Assembly: GCA_945871035.1 (NCBI GenBank)
Contig: CAMBUD010000014.1
Coordinates: 1-39,795, forward strand
Length of the DNA stretch: 39,795 bases
DNA from: Planctomicrobium piriforme
GTDB taxonomy: Bacteria; Planctomycetota; Planctomycetia; Pirellulales; UBA1268
Direction: 5' to 3'
The notes below the pieces were generated by a model. The model saw nothing but the letters and a program-made list of their open reading frames with translations, was not told the origin of the DNA and searched no databases. Made by a program: the position numbers and the translations under genes. Below, one piece after another: positions 6,575 to 15,326 of the stretch; within the stretch, counting starts at the first letter, position 1; the number at the start of each line of letters is the position of its first letter.

Positions 6575-7563
6575 CGCAACAGCGCACGGAAATTGAGCGT
6601 GGCGTTTTCAGTTGCCTCCGTTGCGCTCACAGCTTCGGCTGCTTTGGCAGCTTCCAGCAGTCGCGCGATGGTGGTGCTATCGACCGATTGAGGCAGCATG
6701 ATTTGTACCTCGGCAATCAAATCACCCCTGGCACCGTTGGCGTGCCGCACTCCCATGCCCGCCGCCCGCAGCTTGCGGCCGCCGGACGTAGCGGCCGGAA
6801 TGCGCAGTGCAATTGTGCCCCACGGCGTTGGCACATCCACTTTTGCGCCTGCGATCGCCTCTGACAGGCTGACCGGCAGCGTGACTTCCAGCGTGTCGCC
6901 GCTGCGACGAAAAATCAAATGTGGCTCGACTCGAACCCCGAGCAGTAAGTCTCCTGCCGGCGCTCCCCCGGAGCCTGGCAAGCCCTGGCCGCGCAGTCGC
7001 ATGCGGCCACCATCGGGCAGCCCCTGCGGAATGGTCACGCTGATCGTTTCAGATTTTCCATCGCGATCGAGGCGAACATCTGTTTTCCCTCCCTCGATGG
7101 CCAACGCAAACGGGATTTCGATTTGAGCGGTGATGTCTTGGCCAGGCGCGGAGGCGGCGCGCTTTTTCCCACGCGTCTGCTTGGCCGCACCGCCAAACAG
7201 ATCACCAAAGCCGCCACCGCCGAATAAACTTTCTAAATCGATCTCACCGCCCGGAAATCCGCCTGCGCCAGCCTCCGGTCGACCGCGACCGCCCCCTGCC
7301 CAACCAGAAAAGGGGCTGCCACCGGGGCCGCCACCACCAACGCCCTCAAAGGAACTGCCGTAGCGGTCGTACATCTCCCGCTTGCTCTGATCGTTGAGCA
7401 CATCAAACGCCGTTTGCACCTGCTTAAATTTTTCCTTGGCCGATGCGTCGTCGGGGTGCAGATCGGGGTGATACTTTCGGGCCAGTTCCCGGTACACCTT
7501 CCGAATATCCTCCGCCGATGCTGTGCGTGGCACACCGAGCGTTTGGTAGTAATCCTCGGCCAT
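6568..7563 (-). CDS. J-domain co-chaperone (DnaJ/CbpA type, no zinc finger)
   Basis: The predicted protein has 331 aa. The J domain (1-70) has the HPD tripeptide at 32-34, which stimulates DnaK ATPase. A long Gly/Phe-rich linker with several GGGG runs follows (about 74-140), then the C-terminal substrate-binding beta domains (ITAQIEIPFALAIEGG…, VTLPVSLSEAIAGAKVDVPTPWG). The CxxCxGxG zinc-finger repeats of true DnaJ are absent, so it is class B/CbpA-like. It is the first gene of an operon with rnpA and yidD; the coupling by a 7-base overlap is tight. Confidence 0.93.
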   Translation of the reverse strand: MAEDYYQTLGVPRTASAEDIRKVYRELARKYHPDLHPDDASAKEKFKQVQTAFDVLNDQSKREMYDRYGSSFEGVGGGGPGGSPFSGWAGGGRGRPEAGAGGFPGGEIDLESLFGGGGFGDLFGGAAKQTRGKKRAASAPGQDITAQIEIPFALAIEGGKTDVRLDRDGKSETISVTIPQGLPDGGRMRLRGQGLPGSGGAPAGDLLLGVRVEPHLIFRRSGDTLEVTLPVSLSEAIAGAKVDVPTPWGTIALRIPAATSGGRKLRAAGMGVRHANGARGDLIAEVQIMLPQSVDSTTIARLLEAAKAAEAVSATEATENATLNFRALLRW

Positions 7564-7599
7564 CGAGTCAGCTCAACAGATGGGTGAAAGTCGGTGGGA

Positions 7600-7643
7600 T
7601 AGAAGCAGCAGATTCAATGTGGGCTAGAAGCAAAAGATTCAAT
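7600..7643. repeat. Two 19-bp direct repeats upstream of the J-domain gene
   Basis: tagaagcagcagattcaat (7600-7618) and tagaagcaaaagattcaat (7625-7643) match at 17 of 19 positions with a 25-bp period. They lie 37-80 bases upstream of the minus-strand start at 7563, where a promoter or operator would be expected. The function is not known. Confidence 0.55.
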
Positions 7644-7742
7644 ACGGCAGCAAAACGTTTCTCACATGCTGGAGTGTAGAAAGAGAACTGGGATGGCTTC
7701 AAGCGGCGACTGCTCGGCTCGACCGACAGCCCCTCTTTGCAA

Positions 7743-9929
7743 TTAGCCGCCCACCGCCGCAGCCTGCTCCACAGCCCCAGCACTGGTATCAAGCGCGCTG
7801 CTCGTCACTGAATCAACGGCTGCTCTTTGCTTGAGAAACTCTTCCTGACAACGGTACGCAAACTCACCCGCGGCCGGCTGAAGAAGATGAAAACGGCCAT
7901 CCACGTCAAGCTGTCGCGCTCGGGTATTGTCGGCTAGATAGACCGGCACGATCTCCTTGAGGATGCGCGCCACAAGCTCAGCCGCCAGTACGGGAAACAT
8001 CACCTCGACCCGGCGCACAAAATTTCGCGGCATCCAATCGGCACTCGAAAGAAATACCTTGGCTTCATTGTCGGGGCCAAACACATAGATTCGGCTGTGT
8101 TCGAGAAACCGATCAACAATGCTGCGCACGCGAATGTTCTCGCTCAAACCGGGCAGGCCGGGACGCAGACAGCAAATACCCCGCGCTACAATGTCGATTG
8201 GCACTCCGGCCTGGCTGGCGCGGTAGAGGGCTTTAATCACGCTGTGGTCGACCAGCGAGTTGAGCTTAATGAAGATGCGTGACGGCTGACGGTTGCGCGC
8301 CAGTTGAGCCTGCTCGTCAATGAGTTCCAGGGTGCGTCGCTGCAGATCGTTGGGGGCGATGATCAGCTTTCTCCAAGCATGTCCCTGGGAATAGCCTGTC
8401 AGCAGATTGAAGAGCGCCGAAGCATCCTCCGCAATTTCTTCATCTGCAGTAAACAGTCCTAAGTCTGTGTAGAGCAGCGCGGTTGTTGGATTGTAATTAC
8501 CCGTGCCGAGGTGCACGTAACGGCGCAGCCCCTGCCCCTCCTGCCGCACGACCAGCGATACCTTGCAGTGTGTTTTCAAATCCAGAAATCCAAAGACGAC
8601 GTGCACGCCAGCCTGTTCCATGCGCCGCGCCCAGTTGACATTGTTAGCCTCGTCAAACCGCGCCTTGAGTTCCACGAGTGCCGTCACATGCTTGCCGGAT
8701 TCTGCCGCCGCCATCAGCGCACGGGAAATGGGTGAGTCGCCACTGGTGCGGTAGAGGGTCTGTTTGATCGCCAACACACGCGGGTCATTGGCGGCGCTGG
8801 TCACAAAATCAACAACCGGGTCAAACGAATCGTAAGGATGGTGCAGGAGGATGTCGCCGTGGGCGATCGCAGTGAAAATATCCTCGCCGCGACGACCCAG
8901 CCCACGCGGGACGCGGGGGGTGAAGTAGCTGTCATGAAACCGATCGAAACCTGGCAATCTGTAGAGCTCCCAGAGCCCCGTTAAATCGAGTGGGCCATCG
9001 ATGCGGTAGACTTCGCCGTAGCTATTATCGATGCCAGCGTGCAGGCCCTCGTCATCGATGATCATGCGGGCTAACGCCTCATCGACCTTGGCCGATATCT
9101 CGATGCGCACCGCCTGCCCCCGCTGGCGGGCCTTCAGCCGCTCTTCGATGAGCCGCAGCATGTCGTCGGACTCCTGCTCAAGCAGTTCCAGATCACTGTC
9201 CCGCGTGATGCGAAAAGTGGTCCACGAGCGCACCTCAAAGCCGCCAAATAATTCTGGCAGGCGGGCGGCGATGACCTCCTCCAAGAGGACAAACGGTGTC
9301 TGCCCTGCCACGCCGCCCGGCACGCCCACAATGCGTGGCAACACCTGCGGCACTTGGACAACGGCAAACATCTGCTTCGGTCCCAGCCCCTGTCGCTGGG
9401 CAAGCATCACGCCAAGGTAGAGGCCACGGTTGTGGTACTGCGGCGACGGGTGGGCTGGATCGACGGCCATGGGCGTGAGAATCGGCAGAGCCCGCTCCCG
9501 AAAAAATCGATCGATGTGTTCGAGTTGTTCAGCCGAAAGCCTGTCATACCGCAAGAGTTCAAAGCCCTCGGCCGCCATGGCCGGGCCGATGCTCTCCCGC
9601 AGGCAACGGTACTGCCGGGCCACCAACTCCTGCGTGTAAGCAGCGATCTCCTTGAGTTGATCGATCGCCCGCATGCCATCGGGTGCAAAGTCTTGCGGCG
9701 CGCTTTCGCCCAAAGCCTGTTCGCGAACACCGGCCACGCGCACCATGAAGAATTCATCGAGATTCGAACTGAAAATCGCCAAAAACTTCAGCCGCTCCAT
9801 GAGCGGATTGCCGGGATTCTCGGCTTCCTCAAGCACGCGGAGATTAAATTGCAGCCAGCTCAGTTCCCGATTGATGAACGCATCCGGACCGATTGTGCTC
9901 TCCATTTTATCGCCCATTTCTGTCGCCAT
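7743..9929 (-). CDS. ppk1: Polyphosphate kinase 1
   Basis: The predicted protein has 728 aa, the normal length. It makes polyphosphate reversibly from ATP at the membrane. Visible are the N-terminal FINRELSWLQFNLRVLEEA block, SSNLDEFFMVRVAG, the phospholipase-D-like catalytic domains with the KTHCKVSLVVR histidine region followed by RRYVHLGTGNYNP, and the second histidine region FLEHSRIYVFG. The ATG at 9929 has AGAGGG seven bases upstream. It is transcribed divergently from the CitG-like gene across about 150 bases. The Ala-rich C-terminal tail beyond the last domain is probably disordered. Confidence 0.96.
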   Translation of the reverse strand: MATEMGDKMESTIGPDAFINRELSWLQFNLRVLEEAENPGNPLMERLKFLAIFSSNLDEFFMVRVAGVREQALGESAPQDFAPDGMRAIDQLKEIAAYTQELVARQYRCLRESIGPAMAAEGFELLRYDRLSAEQLEHIDRFFRERALPILTPMAVDPAHPSPQYHNRGLYLGVMLAQRQGLGPKQMFAVVQVPQVLPRIVGVPGGVAGQTPFVLLEEVIAARLPELFGGFEVRSWTTFRITRDSDLELLEQESDDMLRLIEERLKARQRGQAVRIEISAKVDEALARMIIDDEGLHAGIDNSYGEVYRIDGPLDLTGLWELYRLPGFDRFHDSYFTPRVPRGLGRRGEDIFTAIAHGDILLHHPYDSFDPVVDFVTSAANDPRVLAIKQTLYRTSGDSPISRALMAAAESGKHVTALVELKARFDEANNVNWARRMEQAGVHVVFGFLDLKTHCKVSLVVRQEGQGLRRYVHLGTGNYNPTTALLYTDLGLFTADEEIAEDASALFNLLTGYSQGHAWRKLIIAPNDLQRRTLELIDEQAQLARNRQPSRIFIKLNSLVDHSVIKALYRASQAGVPIDIVARGICCLRPGLPGLSENIRVRSIVDRFLEHSRIYVFGPDNEAKVFLSSADWMPRNFVRRVEVMFPVLAAELVARILKEIVPVYLADNTRARQLDVDGRFHLLQPAAGEFAYRCQEEFLKQRAAVDSVTSSALDTSAGAVEQAAAVGG

Positions 9930-10080
9930 TCTCGCCCTCTGAGCAGTTTTATCAATGGGTGTCGCAAGGGGTGTCGGTAACAGATCTCTCCTGCCGCACG
10001 CCCAACAGAGTGTACCCTTGAGACTTATAGCGTATCGCTTGGCACGCTAGAAAATACGAAAATCACACATTCTCTTGACC

Positions 10081-11028
10081 ATGCTGGATGCAAACAAAGT
10101 AATCTTGGCCGTTGTGCCGCATATTCCGGCAGAGTGCCGACCGTGGGGCCGCGGATGGTGTGCCGCGTTGGCCTGCATTCTTGAAGCCTCCGCCCCGAAG
10201 CCGGGCAACGTCTATCCGGGCGCCGAGTTTGCCGATCTTTCCTACGATGAGCTCGTTGCCTGTGGCATTGCCATTGCGCCGTCGATGGAGCGAGCGCCCG
10301 GTCGGCCGCTCGGCCGCACCGTTCTGGATGCCGTTGGAGCGTCAAAAAAAGTAACGCGTGCAAACGCCAACCTCGGAATGATTCTGGCAATTGCACCGCT
10401 GGCGGCGGTGCCCGATGGCGACGCTTTTTCGCCGTCAACACCGGCTGTTCTCACCCCTGCCGCTCTCACAGCCGTGCTCGCGCAAATGAGCCCCACCGAT
10501 GCGGCCGATGTCTGGCAAGCCATCGCCATCGCCCAACCCGGCGGCATGGGAACTAGCGAACAGTGGGACGTTGCCGGCTCCCCGCCGGAAGATCTACTTG
10601 CAGCGATGCGTTTGGCGGCCTCACGCGACTCGATCGCAAAGCTGTGGGCTCACGGCTATAACGATCTATTTGCCGGTGCCGCACACGAATTAGTTGCCGA
10701 GGTTTCGGGGGCACTACTGGCATCAGGCCCCGATCTTTTTGCCATAATCGTGCGCGTGTTTCTGCGACAACTCGCTCGGCAGCCCGATTCTCTTATCGTT
10801 CGCAAGCACGGCCATGCCGTCGCCGTCGACGTCTCAATCCGGGCCGCGGCCGTGCTGGCACAGGCCGGAGAGAGTCACGCCGGCACGCCAGCATTCTGGG
10901 CCGCCGTCGCGGCATTTGACGAACATCTGCGTGTACCGACGCGCATCAATCCGGGCACCACGGCAGATCTCGTCGCGGCTGCGCTGTACATTAGTCTGTG
11001 GCGACGCCAAATACCCGTTGCTGTTTGA
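10081..11028 (+). CDS. CitG-like (triphosphoribosyl-dephospho-CoA synthase family) protein of the H4MPT cluster
   Basis: The predicted protein has 315 aa from the ATG at 10081. The all-helical CitG/MdcB family fold is suggested by EASAPKPGNVYPGAEF near the N-terminus and TRANANLGMILAIAPLA in the middle, both typical family blocks. CitG enzymes make the prosthetic-group precursor of citrate lyase, but no citrate or malonate lyase gene is nearby. Relatives of this family are regular members of bacterial H4MPT gene clusters, so a step in building the H4MPT cofactor (possibly ribosyl or phosphoribosyl transfer) is more likely; the exact reaction is unknown to me. It is followed after 48 bases by the PTPS-like gene. 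There is no clear ribosome-binding site. Confidence 0.8.
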   Translation: MLDANKVILAVVPHIPAECRPWGRGWCAALACILEASAPKPGNVYPGAEFADLSYDELVACGIAIAPSMERAPGRPLGRTVLDAVGASKKVTRANANLGMILAIAPLAAVPDGDAFSPSTPAVLTPAALTAVLAQMSPTDAADVWQAIAIAQPGGMGTSEQWDVAGSPPEDLLAAMRLAASRDSIAKLWAHGYNDLFAGAAHELVAEVSGALLASGPDLFAIIVRVFLRQLARQPDSLIVRKHGHAVAVDVSIRAAAVLAQAGESHAGTPAFWAAVAAFDEHLRVPTRINPGTTADLVAAALYISLWRRQIPVAV

Positions 11029-11076
11029 GTCTCAAACCCACCGATCCAAATCCTGTCTGCCAAACGAGCAAAAGCG

Positions 11077-11592
11077 ATGAGCGAACAGTTCCACGTGCGG
11101 CTTCGCAAAGCCACGCATGTTTTTTGTGCTGGCCACTTCATCACGCTCACCGACCAGATATGCGAACCGGTCCACGGCCACAACTGGACGGTGGGTGTCG
11201 ATGTTGTCGGCTCACCTGATGCTCACGGGATGGTCATTGATTTTATTGCACTGCGAAACCTGCTCTCCGACATTCTCGCTCAACTCGATCACCGCATGCT
11301 GCTGCCGACTTTAAACCGATTTCTCAAGCTCGTCACGCGACCAGCGTCTGCTGACACGATGTCCGGCAGCGAAGTCGAGGTGCAGTTTACCGATCGTCGC
11401 TGGGTATTTCCGGCTGCAGAGTGCGTGCTGCTACCGATCGAAAATACGACGGCCGAATGGCTGGCCCGTTGGATCGGCCAAGCACTGGCCACTGCAATGA
11501 CCGCAGCCGGTTGTCCTCTGCGTGGCACGCTGCGGATTGAAGTCGACGAATGCCTCGGACAATCCGCCGTGTGGGAACACCGTCCCGATTGA
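11077..11592 (+). CDS. 6-pyruvoyl-tetrahydropterin synthase / QueD family protein
   Basis: The predicted protein has 171 aa. It has a tunnel-fold enzyme pattern: zinc ligand region FCAGHF, then CEPVHGHNW with the two further zinc histidines and the conserved Cys, then the C-terminal acidic part LRIEVDECLGQSAVW. The family acts on 7,8-dihydroneopterin triphosphate (PTPS, QueD, or folate-type variants). Being inside the H4MPT cluster, it is likely to work on the pterin part of H4MPT rather than in queuosine synthesis, but that is inference from context. It is somewhat longer than QueD (about 120 aa), with an insertion around residues 85-110. Confidence 0.85.
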   Translation: MSEQFHVRLRKATHVFCAGHFITLTDQICEPVHGHNWTVGVDVVGSPDAHGMVIDFIALRNLLSDILAQLDHRMLLPTLNRFLKLVTRPASADTMSGSEVEVQFTDRRWVFPAAECVLLPIENTTAEWLARWIGQALATAMTAAGCPLRGTLRIEVDECLGQSAVWEHRPD

Positions 11593-11604
11593 ACATCCCG
11601 GGCA

Positions 11605-12279
11605 CTATTGAGCGTCTGTCACGATCAGTTTGCCGGCTGCGTCGATCGCCAGCATCATGGCGCGATTGTTCAAACAAATGCGCATGAGGCCGGCCCCATC
11701 AGGATTGCATTCCACTGCTCCTGTCGCACCCAACACCAGCCCCGCATTGGTCAGGTAGCGGAGAAAATCCACCGACTGGTCGAGCACTCGCGTCAGCGTA
11801 AAGGTTTGCCCAGTCGCACAATCCGCCAGCGAGAGTGTCGGCGATTCGTCGGGCGGCTGCAAAGACTGTCCGTCGGTTTGCGGAATCGGATCACCGTGCG
11901 GATCGACATCTGGATGGCCGAGAAAAATATCGATCCGGTCGACCAGCAAGTCGCTGACGGCATGCTCCATGTGCTCTGCCTCGTCGTGCACCTCATCCCA
12001 ACTCATGTCGAGAGTGCGCAAGAGAAAGAGTTCGATGAGCCGATGCCGCCGCAGCATCCGCAGCGCGAGTAACTTTCCTGCCCGCGTCAGCGCCACTCCC
12101 TCATAGGGCCGATGCGTTGCCAGTCTCGCTGCATCGAGTGTCTTGAGCATGCTCGTGACGGTGCCTGGCGAAACAGCAAGCGCCGTTGCGATCTGTCCCG
12201 TACTGGCAGGCTGGCCATTTTGAGCCGCCATGATCTGGTAGATCGTTTTCACGTAATTTTCAACGGTCAAGCTCGGCAC
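11605..12279 (-). CDS. DtxR/MntR-family metal-dependent transcription regulator
   Basis: The predicted protein has 224 aa from a GTG at 12277-12279, which has AAAAAGG upstream and gives the usual family N-terminus (PSLTVENYVKTIYQ). Winged HTH lies at about 24-60. Metal-site residues line up with DtxR numbering: His79, Glu83, His98, Glu102, Glu105, His106. Glu rather than Cys at 102 is the manganese (MntR) type, yet the N-terminal ligand Asp8/Glu11 of MntR is Asn8/Lys11 here. An SH3-like FeoA-type domain (about 140-224) is present, as in iron regulators but not in MntR. It sits divergently within the H4MPT genes, facing mch, and converges with the PTPS-like gene. Its target metal and regulon are unknown. 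Confidence 0.9.
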   Translation of the reverse strand: MPSLTVENYVKTIYQIMAAQNGQPASTGQIATALAVSPGTVTSMLKTLDAARLATHRPYEGVALTRAGKLLALRMLRRHRLIELFLLRTLDMSWDEVHDEAEHMEHAVSDLLVDRIDIFLGHPDVDPHGDPIPQTDGQSLQPPDESPTLSLADCATGQTFTLTRVLDQSVDFLRYLTNAGLVLGATGAVECNPDGAGLMRICLNNRAMMLAIDAAGKLIVTDAQ

Positions 12280-12284
12280 AAAAA

Positions 12285-12305
12285 TAAACCTTTTTAAAAA
12301 GTTTA
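12285..12305. promoter_or_regulatory. Inverted repeat, probable operator of the DtxR-type gene
   Basis: taaaccttttt and aaaaagttta form an A/T-rich inverted repeat with a single-base asymmetry. It lies 6 bases upstream of the GTG start and overlaps the AAAAAGG ribosome-binding site. DtxR/MntR proteins bind such AT-rich palindromes, so autoregulation is plausible. Confidence 0.5.
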
Positions 12306-12510
12306 GGCGGGAAAGACCTCTGCACTGCAACCGCTGGAAGGATCGTGTGAAGCGTTGTCTGGTTTCAGGCTTACCGTGAGCGGGGGCTCTGTATTCTTTT
12401 GGTGGTCAGCGGCCAATGCTGCGTGGTATTGCCGAACGAACAATCCGGCCGCATTATGTCGTGGACTGCAAAAAATTTCGACTGAACCAGTTTTTTATGA
12501 GTTCATTCAG

Positions 12511-13599
12511 ATGCTTCTCAATCATCGCTCCTTTGCGATTGCCGAAACAATCATCGCCGATGCCGATGCGCTCGGGGTGCAGTGCCATACCGGCGCCGGT
12601 GGCGTGCGGGTCGTCGATTGCGGCGTTGGCACACTGGGCAGTCACGCAGCGGGCAGGCTGTTGGCCCTGGCGGCAATGGGTGGGCTGGGACGCGTGTGGG
12701 TTGAGCCAATGGGCGCCCACGCCTCAGATTTTGCTGCTGTTTGGCCTGACTGCCAGTGGCCGCTGGTTGCCGTTGAAAGCGATCACCCACTGACAGCCTG
12801 CTTGGCCGCACAATACGCCGGCTGGAAGATCAGCAGCGGGGGCTACTTTGCCATGGTGAGCGGACCGATTCGGGCCGCCATTGGTCGCGAGCCGCTCTAC
12901 GATTCGATCGAAATGGGAGCCGGTAGCCGGCGCGAACGGCCGACGGTTGCCGTTGGGCTGCTCGAGGCGGCAAAGCTGCCGCCCAACGATGTCTGCGTGT
13001 CGCTGGCAGCTGAGGCCAATGTGGCGCCGAAGGACTTGATCCTGTTGGTCGCCCGCACCGCCAGCAGCGCCGGCACTCTGCAAGTGATCGCCCGCTCGTT
13101 GGAAACGGCGTTGCACAAGTTGCACGATCTGCACTTCGACCTGCGCAGAATCGTGCGTGGCAGCGGTCGTGCACCGCTGGCGCCGGTACCGTCGCCGAGC
13201 GATGATCTTATCTCGATTGGTCGCACCAATGATGCCATCCTCTACGGTGGACACGTCGTACTGGAAGTTCAAGGGGATGATGAGAGCCTGCTGGAGATTG
13301 GCCCCCGCATGGTCAGCCGTGCGTCGCCCGCTTACGGCGAACCCTTTTGTCGACTGTTTGCCCAGGCCGGTGGTGATTTTTATGCCATGGACCCCAGCCT
13401 GTTTGCACCGGCACTGGTTGACTTGATCAATGTTGATACCGGCCAGCAACATCGTTTTGGGGTCATTGCAGCAGACATCGTCGCCTCTTCTTTTACGGCC
13501 GCTCCAGCGAGTGAAAGAGCCGCCGCCCAACCGCCGCCGACCATAGCAGTGCCGGTGCAGCGATTGGCTGAAAACAAAACCGACGCTTCGGAGTCCTGA
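12511..13599 (+). CDS. mch: Methenyltetrahydromethanopterin cyclohydrolase
   Basis: The predicted protein has 362 aa from the ATG at 12511. It hydrolyses methenyl-H4MPT to formyl-H4MPT in formaldehyde oxidation. Family blocks seen are GVRVVDCGVGTLGSHAAGR, an SSGGYFAMVSGP stretch, EANVAPKDLILLVARTASSAGTLQVIARSLETALHKLHDL and INVDTGQQHRFGVIAADIVASSF. The C-terminus has about 35 extra, Ala/Pro-rich residues compared with typical ~320-aa members. The start has no evident ribosome-binding site. The stop lies five bases before the RimK-like gene, so the two are co-transcribed. Confidence 0.93.
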   Translation: MLLNHRSFAIAETIIADADALGVQCHTGAGGVRVVDCGVGTLGSHAAGRLLALAAMGGLGRVWVEPMGAHASDFAAVWPDCQWPLVAVESDHPLTACLAAQYAGWKISSGGYFAMVSGPIRAAIGREPLYDSIEMGAGSRRERPTVAVGLLEAAKLPPNDVCVSLAAEANVAPKDLILLVARTASSAGTLQVIARSLETALHKLHDLHFDLRRIVRGSGRAPLAPVPSPSDDLISIGRTNDAILYGGHVVLEVQGDDESLLEIGPRMVSRASPAYGEPFCRLFAQAGGDFYAMDPSLFAPALVDLINVDTGQQHRFGVIAADIVASSFTAAPASERAAAQPPPTIAVPVQRLAENKTDASES

Positions 13600-13604
13600 T
13601 ACCG

Positions 13605-14519
13605 ATGCGCGTGGCCGTTCTGGGTGAACCAACCGGCTGGCACGTCGGCAAACTGCTCGCCGCTTTTTGCGAACGCGGCCACGACGCTGTCGCTGTGCGT
13701 TGGAGTGAGTTGGCAGCCGAGGTGACCGGTGGTGGTGCCGAGCTTTTTTTTCCCACGGCGATCGAACAGGCCGAATTGATCGTTGTGCGCGGCATGCCCG
13801 GGGGACGCTTGGAAGATCTGATTTTTCGCATGGACCTACTCGGACGGCTTGCGTTGAGGGGCACACCGGTGGTGAACGCTCCGCAATCCCTGGAAGGAGC
13901 CATCGATAAATATCTTTCTCTGGCACGATTGGCTGCTGTTGGCATACCGGTGCCGCGCACGATCGTGGCTCAGGATGCTGCCTCCATCCAGCGGGCATGG
14001 CTGTCGCTGGGTGGCGATTGCATCGTCAAGCCGTTGTTTGGATCGCGCGGTCGCGGCATGGAAAGGCTCCGAACCCCTGAAGCGATCGCCCCTCTGCTCG
14101 AGGCTGCCGCAGAGGCCCAGCCCAGCGGTGCTGTGGCGTACCTGCAGGAGTACGTGCCGCATGCGGGCTGGGACGTGCGGATTTTGCTCATTGGCAACAG
14201 GTTTTTTTCGATCAAGCGGATTTCTGAAAATGGGGATTGGCGGACAAACCTAGCCCGCGGGGCCCGTGCTGAAGCTTTTTCGCCGCCCGCTGCTTGGCTG
14301 GACCTAGCCCGCCGCTGTGCCGCTGTGCTGCAGACAGAAATTGCCGGCGTTGATCTCCTGCCCACGCTCGACGGCCGCTTGCTAGTGCTGGAGGTCAATG
14401 CGGTTCCCGGCTGGCGTGGCCTAGAGGCGGCCGTGGGTGACGATATTGCTGCCTCGGTTGTCCACTACCTGGAGGGCCGCCTTGCAACGCCCCCCGTTTT
14501 TGCGATCAAAACTGGTTAA
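13605..14519 (+). CDS. RimK-like ATP-grasp ligase of the H4MPT cluster
   Basis: The predicted protein has 304 aa. ATP-grasp fold: an N-terminal pre-ATP domain (MRVAVLGEPTGWHVGKLL), the glycine-rich loop IVKPLFGSRGRGM, the QEYVPHAGWDVRILLIG strand and the metal-binding LLVLEVNAVPGWRGLE near the C-terminus. The RimK group adds glutamate residues; methanogens use the relative MptN to add glutamate to H4MPT. Directly after mch, this enzyme probably attaches an amino acid to the cofactor tail or joins other parts of it. Which substrate it uses cannot be read from the sequence. Confidence 0.85.
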   Translation: MRVAVLGEPTGWHVGKLLAAFCERGHDAVAVRWSELAAEVTGGGAELFFPTAIEQAELIVVRGMPGGRLEDLIFRMDLLGRLALRGTPVVNAPQSLEGAIDKYLSLARLAAVGIPVPRTIVAQDAASIQRAWLSLGGDCIVKPLFGSRGRGMERLRTPEAIAPLLEAAAEAQPSGAVAYLQEYVPHAGWDVRILLIGNRFFSIKRISENGDWRTNLARGARAEAFSPPAAWLDLARRCAAVLQTEIAGVDLLPTLDGRLLVLEVNAVPGWRGLEAAVGDDIAASVVHYLEGRLATPPVFAIKTG

Positions 14520-14819
14520 AGCCGATCGGCAAGCGATTTTTTTGATAGCATCGCCCGCTTTTTTTCGAGCGGACACCTGGCAAATGCGACTTCGCCTAGC
14601 TGCCTAGTTTTTAAGCAGGCGAGGCCCTGCCTGCAATCTGCGCACGGCTGCCCACAAAGAAGTCGCCTCTGGGCGTATGGCTGTAAGTCGAGTCTCTGCT
14701 TGCACTTCGTGCTATCGCTTGACTGCAGTGACAGCATCAATTGAAACGCGACCCACCGTAGGGTTGCCATCTTCAAAAAGGTTGTCCGCAGAAAACTCCG
14801 TACATAAGGATCAACGACT
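14520..14819. other. Intergenic region, no gene recognised
   Basis: These are 300 bases between the RimK-like gene and the ribbon-helix-helix gene. It contains a T-rich start (possible weak terminator, CCGCT/AGCGG with a T-rich loop near 14554-14572). The rest gives no clear promoter, RNA or convincing coding frame; a minus-strand 86-codon frame here looks random. Confidence 0.5.
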
Positions 14820-15326
14820 ATGTCCGTTTCAGCAACAGCTCCAGTGCAGGCCGCTCCAGCCGGAAATCACGGCGCTACAGCCATTCTTGAGGTAGCCGAG
14901 CGGCTGTATGCCATGCAGCCCGAATGGGTCATTTTTTTCCGGGAAGTTTTGGGCGTGGATGGCATTGTCCGGCGAACCTTTCGCGACACAGACTCGCTGA
15001 TTCGTTTTGAGTGTTCCCCCCAATATGCCCGGATTCGCGAAATGCTCAACGAGCTTCGCAACCGTCAGCAAGAGCAGCCCTCCCAGAGAGTGACCCAGCG
15101 GGTGGTCACCGTTCGGATGCCTCGTGCGCTGCACGAAACGCTCAAGGCTGAGGCCGAGCAAATGCGAGTGAGCATTAATACCCTCTGTATTTCCAAACTG
15201 ATTCAGCTGCTCGATGGCGGCAAGGACTCCTCTATGGGTGCACTGCAAAACCACGCGGCAGACAGCAGGGAGGCTGGGGTTCACAGTGGCGAAGCGATGC
15301 GCCTAAAAAAAATAGGACTGGAGTGA
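14820..15326 (+). CDS. Ribbon-helix-helix (HicB/Arc-like) domain protein
   Basis: The predicted protein has 168 aa. The C-terminal half has VTVRMPRALHETLKAEAEQMRVSINTL-type sequence (about residues 97-125): a beta-strand, then two helices, as in Arc/CopG and the DNA-binding part of HicB antitoxins. The N-terminal ~80 residues (AERLYAMQPEWVIFFREVLG…) form a separate globular part I do not recognise. No toxin gene lies next to it, so a stand-alone regulator is more likely than a toxin-antitoxin pair. Its stop codon (15324-15326) lies inside the 3' end of the convergent rnpB gene. Confidence 0.7.
   Translation: MSVSATAPVQAAPAGNHGATAILEVAERLYAMQPEWVIFFREVLGVDGIVRRTFRDTDSLIRFECSPQYARIREMLNELRNRQQEQPSQRVTQRVVTVRMPRALHETLKAEAEQMRVSINTLCISKLIQLLDGGKDSSMGALQNHAADSREAGVHSGEAMRLKKIGLE

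Noticed and set aside
12724..13998. Long 424-codon frame on the minus strand opposite mch and the RimK-like gene
   Set aside because: It is a shadow of two clearly recognisable plus-strand genes, with no family pattern.
14516..14776. 86-codon minus-strand frame in the gap after the RimK-like gene
   Set aside because: There is no recognisable pattern or ribosome-binding site, and it is Cys-rich in a way typical of random frames.
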